Shown here piece after piece: positions 55,571 through 62,793 of a stretch of DNA of 62,793 nucleotides. Source of the stretch: an uncultured PS1 clade bacterium (lineage in GTDB: Bacteria; Pseudomonadota; Alphaproteobacteria; MED-G09); NCBI GenBank assembly GCA_902608415.1, contig CACLNZ010000006.1, positions 1-62,793 on the forward strand. Direction: 5' to 3'. Made by a program: the position numbers and the translations under genes. Each line of letters begins with the position of its first letter. The first letter of the stretch is position 1. Under the pieces are notes generated by a model that saw nothing but the letters and a program-made list of their open reading frames with translations, ran no database searches and was not told the origin of the DNA.

Positions 55571-56311
55571 ATGAAAATTATACGAGTTTATATAAATAAA
55601 AAAATAACAAATGGGTTTATAGAGTTAGATCAATCTCAAACTCATTATATTAAAAATGTTATGCGATTAAATATTGGAGATAATTTTAATATTTTTAATG
55701 AAAATGATGGTGAGTGGGTTGTTGAGCTTCTTGAATTAAATAAGAAAATATCAAAAGTTAAAATATTAAAAGAAATTGGCATTAAAGATAAGCCTAGTGA
55801 TATTTGGATACTTTTTGCGCCAGTTAAAAAATTGAGAGTCGATTTCATTGCTCAAAAAATAACTGAATTAGGTGCTAGAGTTATTTGGCCAGTTCTTACG
55901 GAGAGAACTCAATATAAATCCATCAAGCAATCTAAAATTTTGTCCAATGCTATTGAGGCTGCTGAACAGTGTGGTTTAACATTTATTCCAAAGGTTAATA
56001 AGATAGAAAACCTTGAGTATATCATTGATAATTGGAATCATATAGATTCTGAACGAACCTTAATATTTTGTGATGAAAAGTGTGAAAATAATCCAAAAAA
56101 ACAACTTGAGTCCATTAAAAAGATAAACAAATCAAACAAATGGGCTATTCTTATTGGTCCAGAGGGTGGTTTTAGCGATAAAGAAAGAGAAAAGATTAAT
56201 AATATTAAAAATTTAAGCATTATTTCACTTGGACCAAGAATTTTAAGATCTGATACTGCGATAGTTAGTTCATTATCTCTTTTTCATTCAACTCTAGGTG
56301 ATTGGGTATAG
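55571..56311 (+). CDS. rsmE: 16S rRNA (uracil-1498-N3)-methyltransferase
   Basis: A 246-residue SPOUT-class methyltransferase. The N-terminal PUA-like part has HYIKNVMRLNIGDNFNIFN; the C-terminal knot has WAILIGPEGGFSDKE and ISLGPRILRSDTAIVSSLS, the RsmE signature. It methylates U1498 of 16S rRNA. The start has no strong ribosome site. It is followed after 31 bases by gshA. Confidence 0.95.
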   Translation: MKIIRVYINKKITNGFIELDQSQTHYIKNVMRLNIGDNFNIFNENDGEWVVELLELNKKISKVKILKEIGIKDKPSDIWILFAPVKKLRVDFIAQKITELGARVIWPVLTERTQYKSIKQSKILSNAIEAAEQCGLTFIPKVNKIENLEYIIDNWNHIDSERTLIFCDEKCENNPKKQLESIKKINKSNKWAILIGPEGGFSDKEREKINNIKNLSIISLGPRILRSDTAIVSSLSLFHSTLGDWV

Positions 56312-56342
56312 CTTTATAGGCGAAAATTAACTAAAAAATAGA

Positions 56343-57695
56343 ATGGAAAGAATCGAATCAAAAGACCAATTAATTAGCTATATAGCTGAGGGAGAAAAAA
56401 ACCCATCAGATTTTAAGATTGGCACAGAACATGAGAAATTCCCATTCAAAATTGATACAAACAAACCAATTTCATATGACGGTACGAATGGTATTCGAAG
56501 TCTTCTTGCGAATTTTGAAGAATATGGATGGAAACCAGTTTATGAAAATGAAAATGTCATTGCGCTCACTCGGGATAATAAATTAGGCGGAGGTTCAATA
56601 ACTCTTGAGCCAGCGGGTCAGTTCGAACTCTCCGGAGCAATGTTAGATACTATTCATGAAACATTCTTTGAGTTAGTTGAGCATAAAAATCAATTATCAA
56701 ATATCGGAGAAAAAATGGGATTAGATTTTTTAGCTATAGGCTTTACCCCTGACTGGTCTAGAGATGAAATGCCTATAATGCCAAAAAAGCGTTACGATAT
56801 AATGAGGAGTTATATGCCTACTAAAGGTGATCACGGACTTGATATGATGTTAAGGTCATGTACTTCACAGGTTAATTTAGATTATTCATCAGAATTGGAT
56901 ATGGTTAAGAAATTAAGGCTTTCATTTCTTCTTCAGCCTCTTGCAACAGCTTTATTCTCTAACTCACCATTTAGTGAAAATTCTCTTAATGGCTTTAGTT
57001 CATATAGAAGCGAAGTTTGGAAAGACACTGATCCAGATAGAACAGGTATTTTAACTTTTATTTTTGATGATGGTATGTGTTATGAGCAATATGTAGACTA
57101 TGCTTTGAAAGTTCCGATGTACTTTATTTACAGAAACGGAGAGTACATTAATTTAACTGGCTATACCTTTGATGATTTTATTAATGGAAAAATTGAGGAA
57201 GTAAAAGATTTTTATCCAACTATTGATGATTGGGAGCTTCATTTAACAACAATTTTTCCTGAGGCTAGGTTAAAAAAGTTTATTGAAATGAGAGGTGCTG
57301 ATGCAGGTAATATAAATCATGTATGTGCATTATCGGCTTTTTGGGTAGGATTAATGTATGATACTAATTCTTTAAATGCAGCTTTAGAATTGACAAAAAA
57401 TATATCTTCTGAAGAATTAGTAGCATTAAGGAATATTGTTCCCAGAAAAGGATTGCATTCTAGATTAGGCAAACTAGATATTTATCAATTAGCATCTGAA
57501 GTTATATCTTTGTCAAAAGATGGCCTTATAAGAAGAAATAATTTAAATAAAAATAATCTGGATGAAAGTTATTATCTAAAATATTTAGAAGATATTGTTA
57601 TCGCTAAAGAAAATCCTGCTGATAGCCTTATGAAAAAATTCAAAAATAACTGGAATGAGGACATTTCAAAAATATATGAGAATTGTCGTTTCTAA
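56343..57695 (+). CDS. gshA: Glutamate-cysteine ligase, GCS2/plant-proteobacterial type
   Basis: A 450-residue ligase making gamma-glutamylcysteine, the first step of glutathione synthesis. FKIGTEHEKFPFKI at the start, GGGSITLEPAGQFELSGA, MPKKRYDIMRSYMP, the CTSQVNLDYSSELDMVKKLRLS block and SNSPFSENSLNGFSSYRS match the plant/alphaproteobacterial type, distinct from the E. coli type. It supplies glutathione for the GSTs and MAPEG protein in the window. A single unit after rsmE. Confidence 0.95.
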   Translation: MERIESKDQLISYIAEGEKNPSDFKIGTEHEKFPFKIDTNKPISYDGTNGIRSLLANFEEYGWKPVYENENVIALTRDNKLGGGSITLEPAGQFELSGAMLDTIHETFFELVEHKNQLSNIGEKMGLDFLAIGFTPDWSRDEMPIMPKKRYDIMRSYMPTKGDHGLDMMLRSCTSQVNLDYSSELDMVKKLRLSFLLQPLATALFSNSPFSENSLNGFSSYRSEVWKDTDPDRTGILTFIFDDGMCYEQYVDYALKVPMYFIYRNGEYINLTGYTFDDFINGKIEEVKDFYPTIDDWELHLTTIFPEARLKKFIEMRGADAGNINHVCALSAFWVGLMYDTNSLNAALELTKNISSEELVALRNIVPRKGLHSRLGKLDIYQLASEVISLSKDGLIRRNNLNKNNLDESYYLKYLEDIVIAKENPADSLMKKFKNNWNEDISKIYENCRF

Positions 57696-57751
57696 GTTTT
57701 GCTATTTTGGTTATTTTTGTTTAGATTATTATTTTTTTAAGGACGAAAATT

Positions 57752-58870
57752 ATGAATTTCGATTTTTCAGAAGATCAGAAAATGCTTAAAGAACAGGTTT
57801 CTAAGTTTTTATCTGATAATTGCTCTTTAGATGTTGCTAGAGATATTCTTGAAAGCGATAAAACATACTCAGAGGAAGTATGGCGTGGTTTAATAGATTT
57901 AGGTTTAACTGGAACAGCAATTCCTGAAGAATATGGTGGACTAGGTTTAGGTGCTCTTGAATTGTGTGTAGTTGCTGAAGAATTAGGAAGAGCGGCAGCA
58001 CCAGTTCCATTTTCTTCATCAGTTTATCTAGGAACTGAAGCTATAGTTAAGTATGGAACAGATAGTCAAAAAGAGAAATGGTTACCAAAATTGGCTGTAG
58101 GTGAATTAATTTCTACTTTTGCACTCCCTGAAACTAATTCAGAACCAACTGAAAAGAATATTAAAACAACTTTTTCTAACGGAAAGATCAATGGAAGGAA
58201 AATTCCCGTTGCAGATGGAAGTTGTTCAGATATTGCAATTGTAGTTGTTAAAAATACAGATAATGACCATATTGCTCTAACGATAGTTGACTTAACTTCT
58301 GAAAATGTAAAAAGAAATCAAATTAGCACATTGGACCCTTCAAGAGATCATGCTGAAATTATTTTTGAAAATTCTGATGCAGAGCTCATGGATACCGGTG
58401 ATGAAGGTTGGGGAGCTATTGAAAATATTTTAAATTCTGCTGCTGTCTTAATGGCTTTTGAGCAAATAGGTGGCGCTGAAGCCTCTCTAAATATGGCAAA
58501 AGATTATGCCCTTGATAGATATGCCTTTGGACGACAGATTGGATCTTACCAGGCAATTAAACATAAATTGGCTGATATGTATGTAAAAATAGAGTTAGCT
58601 AGATCAAATAGTTATTATGGGGCAATGATGCTTAATGACGGTGGCGCTGATTTAAAAATTGCTGCCGCTGCATCCAGAGTTGCTGCAACAGATGCATATA
58701 ATTTTGCTGCTCAGGAGAGTATTCAAACACATGGTGGAATTGGTTTTACTTGGGAAGCAGACACACAATTTTTTTATAGAAGAAGTCAAGTTCTTGGTTT
58801 AGCTCTGGGTAGTTCAATTACTTGGAAAAATAAACTTGTTAATCAGCTAGAAGAAAAAAATATTAGTTAA
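57752..58870 (+). CDS. Acyl-CoA dehydrogenase
   Basis: A 372-residue acyl-CoA dehydrogenase-like flavoprotein. NFDFSEDQKMLKEQVSKFL opens the N-terminal helical domain; IPEEYGGLGLGALELCVVAEELGR is the FAD-domain start; TFALPETNSEPTEKN lies in the beta domain; and SYQAIKHKLADMY, ESIQTHGGIGFTWEADTQFFYRR form the C-terminal domain. The usual E-x-x-G motif region is replaced by PETNSEPT, so activity on a special substrate is possible. It is followed after 11 bases by a second member, suggesting a heteromeric pair as in steroid/cholesterol side-chain enzymes. Confidence 0.92.
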   Translation: MNFDFSEDQKMLKEQVSKFLSDNCSLDVARDILESDKTYSEEVWRGLIDLGLTGTAIPEEYGGLGLGALELCVVAEELGRAAAPVPFSSSVYLGTEAIVKYGTDSQKEKWLPKLAVGELISTFALPETNSEPTEKNIKTTFSNGKINGRKIPVADGSCSDIAIVVVKNTDNDHIALTIVDLTSENVKRNQISTLDPSRDHAEIIFENSDAELMDTGDEGWGAIENILNSAAVLMAFEQIGGAEASLNMAKDYALDRYAFGRQIGSYQAIKHKLADMYVKIELARSNSYYGAMMLNDGGADLKIAAAASRVAATDAYNFAAQESIQTHGGIGFTWEADTQFFYRRSQVLGLALGSSITWKNKLVNQLEEKNIS

Positions 58871-58881
58871 GGAGAATATTT

Positions 58882-60111
58882 ATGGATTTTAATGACACTA
58901 AGGAAGAAGCAGATTTTAGAGAAGAAGTAAAAAATTGGCTAAAAGAAAATGCTTCAAAAGGTGAAAAAGTTGGTGGTCGCTATGATGCGATAGATGTTCA
59001 AGAAGATGCCTTATCTCGAGCCAGAGACTGGCAGGCTAAAAAGGCTGAAGCTGGATATGCAGCGATTACATGGCCAGAAGAGTTTGGCGGTCTTGGAGGT
59101 ACAGCAATTCAATCAGTTATTTATTCTCAAGAAGAGGCTAAATATAATGTTCCAACAGGTTTTTTTGAAATTGGTCTTGGAATGTGTATTCCTACAATGA
59201 TGGCATGGGCAACAAAAGAGCAAAATGAAAGATTTGTTAAACCTGCTCTTTATGGCGAAGAAGTATGGTGCCAGTTGTTTTCAGAACCTTCTGCAGGTTC
59301 AGATGTTGCCGGTGTTAGAACTAAAGCTGAAAAAGATGGCGATGATTGGATTATTAATGGTCAAAAAGTATGGACCTCAGGAGCGCATTTTTCTGACTTT
59401 GGAATAATAGTGGTTAGAACTGATCCAAATGTTGCTAAACATAAAGGGTTATCTTTTTTCTTCCTTGATATGAAATCCGAAGGAATAGAAGTTAAACCTA
59501 TCAGACAGCTTTCTGGTGGTGCAAACTTTAACGAGGTCTTTTTTACTGATGTAAGGGTACCGGATTCTCAAAGATTAGGCGATGTAGGGCAAGGGTGGAA
59601 GGTTGCTTTAACAACTTTAATGAATGAAAGACTTGCAATTGGCGTTCCTAAGTCTGCAGACTATAGTTCACTTACTAGAGCAGCAAAAGAGGTTGATTTA
59701 AATGATCAACCAGCAATTAAAAACGATTTAGTTAGGTCAAAAATAGCTGATTGGTATATTCAGGCTGAGGGTCTTAAATATACAAAGATGAGGACTTTAA
59801 CTGCTTTATCAAAGGGTGAAACTCCAGGGCCAGAAAGTTCAATTGGTAAAATAGTTTCTGCACCTAAAATGCAGGACCTTGCTTCATTTGCTATGGATCT
59901 TCAGGGAGCTGCTGGAATAATTAATGATTCAGAAATTGCTTTACTGCATTCAATATTTCAAAGCCAATGGTTAAGTGCTGCTGGATATAGAATTGCCGGA
60001 GGAACAGATGAGATACTCAGAAACATCGTTGCAGAAAGAGTTCTTGGTCTTCCTCAAGATGTAAGAGTTGATAAAGCTGTACCATTTAATGAATTGCCAA
60101 GTGGGCGTTAA
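58882..60111 (+). CDS. Acyl-CoA dehydrogenase (second member of pair)
   Basis: A 409-residue acyl-CoA dehydrogenase. WPEEFGGLGGTAIQSVIYSQEEAKY, LFSEPSAGSDVAGVRTKAEKDGD, INGQKVWTSGAHFSDFGIIV and GGTDEILRNIVAERVLGLP are the FAD- and substrate-binding blocks in the normal order. AAGGAGA precedes the ATG. Tandem acyl-CoA dehydrogenases of 370 and 400 residues occur as alpha2beta2 enzymes (for example actinobacterial FadE pairs), which is a possible arrangement here. The stop overlaps the convergent PhoD-like gene by 4 bases. Confidence 0.94.
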   Translation: MDFNDTKEEADFREEVKNWLKENASKGEKVGGRYDAIDVQEDALSRARDWQAKKAEAGYAAITWPEEFGGLGGTAIQSVIYSQEEAKYNVPTGFFEIGLGMCIPTMMAWATKEQNERFVKPALYGEEVWCQLFSEPSAGSDVAGVRTKAEKDGDDWIINGQKVWTSGAHFSDFGIIVVRTDPNVAKHKGLSFFFLDMKSEGIEVKPIRQLSGGANFNEVFFTDVRVPDSQRLGDVGQGWKVALTTLMNERLAIGVPKSADYSSLTRAAKEVDLNDQPAIKNDLVRSKIADWYIQAEGLKYTKMRTLTALSKGETPGPESSIGKIVSAPKMQDLASFAMDLQGAAGIINDSEIALLHSIFQSQWLSAAGYRIAGGTDEILRNIVAERVLGLPQDVRVDKAVPFNELPSGR

Positions 60112-61190
60112 TTTATTTCGATAAAGTTAACTTGCTTTCCATTAATATCTTTTAAGGATAAATGAATTTTATTTTCAGTAAATTCAATGAATCCATAATT
60201 TTCCCATAGATACATAGAGTTAATTCTATTAGGCCCTGGTTCAGGTGGTCTATCTTTACCTTTATATTTTGTAACCCATGCAGCGCCTGGAAGATTTAGT
60301 GAACTAGAGGTAATTTCATATAAATTAGTACCTTTTTTGGTTTTATCTTTATAAATTCCGCCAGCATGTCTATCGCCAGATAAAAAAATTATATTTTTAA
60401 TATTTTTTGAATCAATAAGGTTATACAGCCTCTCCTTTTCTTTTGGCAGATTACCCCATTTCTCAAAGCCGTGACCCTCTGCAATAATTTGAATACTAGA
60501 AGCAATTATTCGAATATCCGCATTTTCATCCAATTTATTTGATAACCATTCCCATTGTTCATTGCCAATTAGAGTTTTATTAGGACTATTATCAGGTAAA
60601 TAGCGTTCTTTTCCAGGAGCTCCTCTTTCATCTGTCTGTTTAAGGGGCGATCTAAAGTATCTTGTATCAAGAAAAATTATTTGTAAAAGACCTTTTTTTG
60701 TTACTTTTTTTGTTTCGAAATAAATACCTTCTCTATTTCTTCTTGGATCATTTAAAGAAATATTCCAAAAATCAAGAAATAGATTTTTAGCTTCTTTTTT
60801 ATATTGATAATCAGCACCGCCATCATTTTTACCATAATCGTGATCATCCCAAATTGCATATACTTCATTAGTTTCCTCTAGTTTTGTGAAAGGAATTTTT
60901 GTTTTTTGTTTTTTATAGGCTTTGCTTAATTTGTCTAATTTTCCAGTAACTCTATCATCACCATAAACATTATCTCCCATAAAAATAAAAATATCTGATC
61001 TATCTTTAAGTATACTTTTCCATATAGGCTGTTTTTTTTCTTGAGTAATGCAAGCCCCAAGCGCAATTTTATTCACATATTTTGGAGTGGAATATAATTT
61101 TTCAAATGGCAAGGCATTAAAAAAAAGAGAAGTTAAGATTCCTAAGAGAAGAATTCTTCTATTAATTTTAGAAGTAAGTTTTTTTTTCAT
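60108..61190 (-). CDS. PhoD-like metallophosphatase, exported
   Basis: A 360-residue phosphodiesterase/alkaline phosphatase of the PhoD family. The N terminus has a twin arginine followed by a hydrophobic segment (INRRILLLGILTSLFFNALPF), consistent with Tat export. The mature part has IALGACITQEKKQPIWKSI, FIFMGDNVYGDDR, YAIWDDHDYGKNDGGADY, FLDTRYFRSP and IFLSGDRHAGGIY, giving the metal ligands. It releases phosphate from esters outside the cytoplasm, complementing the phytase. It converges on the acyl-CoA dehydrogenase pair. Confidence 0.88.
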   Translation of the reverse strand: MKKKLTSKINRRILLLGILTSLFFNALPFEKLYSTPKYVNKIALGACITQEKKQPIWKSILKDRSDIFIFMGDNVYGDDRVTGKLDKLSKAYKKQKTKIPFTKLEETNEVYAIWDDHDYGKNDGGADYQYKKEAKNLFLDFWNISLNDPRRNREGIYFETKKVTKKGLLQIIFLDTRYFRSPLKQTDERGAPGKERYLPDNSPNKTLIGNEQWEWLSNKLDENADIRIIASSIQIIAEGHGFEKWGNLPKEKERLYNLIDSKNIKNIIFLSGDRHAGGIYKDKTKKGTNLYEITSSSLNLPGAAWVTKYKGKDRPPEPGPNRINSMYLWENYGFIEFTENKIHLSLKDINGKQVNFIEIN

Positions 61191-61202
61191 AATATTATTA
61201 TA

Positions 61203-61232
61203 TAAAAAAAGGGCGCTAATTAATAGCGCCCC
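61203..61232 (-). terminator. Intrinsic terminator of TonB receptor (minus strand)
   Basis: On the minus strand, GGGGCGCTATTAATTAGCGCCC forms a GC-rich hairpin, followed by a run of T. It begins about 24 bases after the receptor stop at 61256 and lies between that gene and the PhoD-like gene start at 61190, so it separates the two transcripts. Confidence 0.85.
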
Positions 61233-61255
61233 TTGTTTAATATTATTGCTTTCAA

Positions 61256-62793
61256 TTAGAATTCATATTTAAGGCCAACTTTGAGTTGCCATACTGATTT
61301 TCCAATTTTTCTTACTGGATCTCCATCAATATCAAAATTTTTGTATACATACCGACCTTGATCATCAACTTCTGCTTCAACAACACCTCTAGAATTCATT
61401 GTCCCGCCAGCATAATTTTCAAATCCACCCCAATCAGAATTTATGAGATTTAAAACATTCTCGATATCAACAAAGAATGTTGCTTTTCCATTTATTCCAC
61501 CAGTAGGAAGTTCTTGAGCTATTCTCACATCAAAAGTGCCTTCCCAAGGACTATTAAAGCTATTCCTTGGTACTGCATTCCCTCTATAACCTGATAATCC
61601 AGAGTTATCTAAAAACTGATTAAATGCCTCAAGATCAAACCCATCAGCATAAAGCACATTTGGATCATTTAGACTTGGTACATATAATAGATCAATATTT
61701 TCTCCATCAGTTCTATAACCACTCAAATCCCCAAGGAATGTATAACTAAAAGGTGTACCAGATTGCCTGAAACCATTTAATGCAATACTTGTTTCTAAAT
61801 CACCAAAGATATTACCTTGCCAACTTAGTTTATAATCAAAGGCATGTTCTATCTCATAATGTGAAGGAGAATTTACAGGAGTTAAATGATCAAATACTGG
61901 ATATCTTGTTGCGCTTGAAAAGATTATAGAGCTTGTCATCGCATGAGCCATTTCTCTTTCTTGATGAGCGTATGATAGATATAAATCAATTCCATTATCA
62001 AAAGTTTTTTCGAATGAAATACTGTAAATATCGCTTTCAGGTTCTACATCTTTAAAGGTTGTCAGATATCCAACATAACTACATCCACCATATAACGGTC
62101 TGTTATCAGCTAGTGCATTTCCTCTTGGATCACAACCACCTATATAAGCTCCAACAGGATCCTCTTCTTTCATGTGCATATAATTAGCTCTTAAAGTAAA
62201 AGGACCAATTAAATTAGAGTCTAAGTCTGCTGTTACCCCTACATGTAATTTAGTTATTGATGGTATACCAAAATCTTTATCCATCATATTAGTATAACCA
62301 CCGGTATCCCCAATTTCGTTTCTTACAAGAGCTAAAGCTGCATCACCAGGATAACTTTCTGGTGAACCAGGAGTTGGTAAGTTATTGCTTCTTGCTCTAA
62401 GTTTGTTTCCGGGTAAGCCTAAACCAGTATCAATGTATGGTCCCCCATACCAAACTGGCGGAAGGTTTCCACTGAACTCACCCCAACCAAATGTAACCAA
62501 TACATTATCTTGGGCTTGCCAATCTAGAGATAAACGAGGCATTAGAATATCTTCACCATCTAAACTCACATCATTTTCAGGAGCAGGTCTATATGTATCG
62601 CCCGTCCAATTATACCAAAATGTATTTTTTTTAGGTACAGAATCCATACTAATTTCTTCATACCTAAAACCAATTCTTGCTGTTAAGTCTGATGAGATAT
62701 CCCAGGTATCTTGAAAATAAATTATTGTGAAATCCATATTGAATCGACCAGCTGCGTCTAAAGGATTATTTGTATCTGCGTTTCTGTAATCTA
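61256..62793 (-). CDS. TonB-dependent receptor, C-terminal part (5'-truncated by window edge)
   Basis: The barrel portion of an outer-membrane receptor. The frame stays open through base 62793, so the N-terminal plug lies beyond the window; an ATG at 62737 is internal. Strand motifs such as YFQDTWDISSDLTARIGFRYE, LMPRLSLDWQAQDN, LVTFGWGEFSG and the closing VWQLKVGLKYEF with terminal Phe are typical of TonB receptors, here similar to OmpA-related/Oar-like receptors with long extracellular loops. The ligand is unknown. It ends with a strong terminator and is unrelated in detail to the receptor at 23392. Confidence 0.85.
   Translation of the reverse strand, partial: DYRNADTNNPLDAAGRFNMDFTIIYFQDTWDISSDLTARIGFRYEEISMDSVPKKNTFWYNWTGDTYRPAPENDVSLDGEDILMPRLSLDWQAQDNVLVTFGWGEFSGNLPPVWYGGPYIDTGLGLPGNKLRARSNNLPTPGSPESYPGDAALALVRNEIGDTGGYTNMMDKDFGIPSITKLHVGVTADLDSNLIGPFTLRANYMHMKEEDPVGAYIGGCDPRGNALADNRPLYGGCSYVGYLTTFKDVEPESDIYSISFEKTFDNGIDLYLSYAHQEREMAHAMTSSIIFSSATRYPVFDHLTPVNSPSHYEIEHAFDYKLSWQGNIFGDLETSIALNGFRQSGTPFSYTFLGDLSGYRTDGENIDLLYVPSLNDPNVLYADGFDLEAFNQFLDNSGLSGYRGNAVPRNSFNSPWEGTFDVRIAQELPTGGINGKATFFVDIENVLNLINSDWGGFENYAGGTMNSRGVVEAEVDDQGRYVYKNFDIDGDPVRKIGKSVWQLKVGLKYEF

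Noticed and set aside
57752-58870. Reading the first acyl-CoA dehydrogenase as an inactive pseudogene
   Set aside because: The frame is intact, full length and well translated (AAGGA site); only one motif is unusual, which is common in heteromeric members of the family.

Overview
The window is AT-rich, densely coding DNA (median intergenic distance a few bases, many ATGA-type overlaps) from what looks like a free-living, streamlined marine bacterium. Gene order points to Alphaproteobacteria: ispH-thrB(APH type)-rnhA-peroxiredoxin, ubiA-rsmE-gshA (plant/alphaproteobacterial GCS2 type) and rnhB next to a CcrM-type adenine methyltransferase are arrangements I associate with that class. TonB-dependent receptors, Rieske oxygenases and SnoaL-like proteins suggest a heterotroph living on dissolved organic molecules. 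This placement is inference; no rRNA or tRNA gene was found to confirm it.

Layout. 1-700: 3' part of a D-glycerate 3-kinase. 0.7-3.2 kb: GNAT, SDR and a DUF2855 reductase. 3.3-7.8 kb: a tight six-gene operon (GST-like, haloalkane dehalogenase-like hydrolase, DUF1330, two membrane proteins, metallo-beta-lactamase fold). 7.8-10.2 kb, minus strand: a Met/His-rich outer-membrane protein and an epoxide hydrolase. 10.2-26.3 kb: an accessory catabolic region with four Rieske non-heme iron oxygenases, a phytanoyl-CoA-dioxygenase-like enzyme, four SnoaL/NTF2-fold proteins, an SDR, a saccharopine-dehydrogenase-like reductase, an EthD-like protein and a TonB receptor. Inside it lies a pair of tandem paralogous unknown membrane proteins (19.5-20.4 kb) with strong ribosome binding sites, a Fur-like dyad upstream and a terminator. 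26.4-31 kb: phytase, methylmalonyl-CoA epimerase, GST, DUF998-like protein, ferritin-like protein and a double cupin. 31-33 kb: a two-gene type II restriction-modification system translationally overlapped with the cupin gene. 33-41.5 kb: Rossmann reductases, MGMT, hemH, a lipocalin-like/phosphotransferase pair, MAPEG, a Gfo/Idh/MocA-aldo/keto reductase fusion and an MBL hydrolase. 41.6-57.7 kb: housekeeping genes (thrC, dipeptidase, yqgE, Prx, rnhA, thrB, ispH, glycine-riboswitch-controlled gcvT-gcvH-gcvPA-gcvPB, rnhB, ccrM, ubiA, rsmE, gshA). 57.7-62.8 kb: two acyl-CoA dehydrogenases, a PhoD-like phosphatase and the 3' part of a second TonB receptor.

How they may work together. The first 41 kb reads as uptake (TonB receptors, porin-like protein), oxygenation (Rieske, PhyH), detoxification (dehalogenase, epoxide hydrolase, GSTs, MAPEG) and reductive or hydrolytic processing of hydrophobic or halogenated organics. 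The second part carries glycine/C1 metabolism, threonine, isoprenoid, ubiquinone, heme and glutathione synthesis. The observations most worth checking are three GANTC sites spaced exactly 20 bp upstream of the CcrM-type gene, the paired unknown membrane proteins with a Fur-like site, and the restriction-modification pair driven by a near-consensus promoter through an upstream cupin gene.
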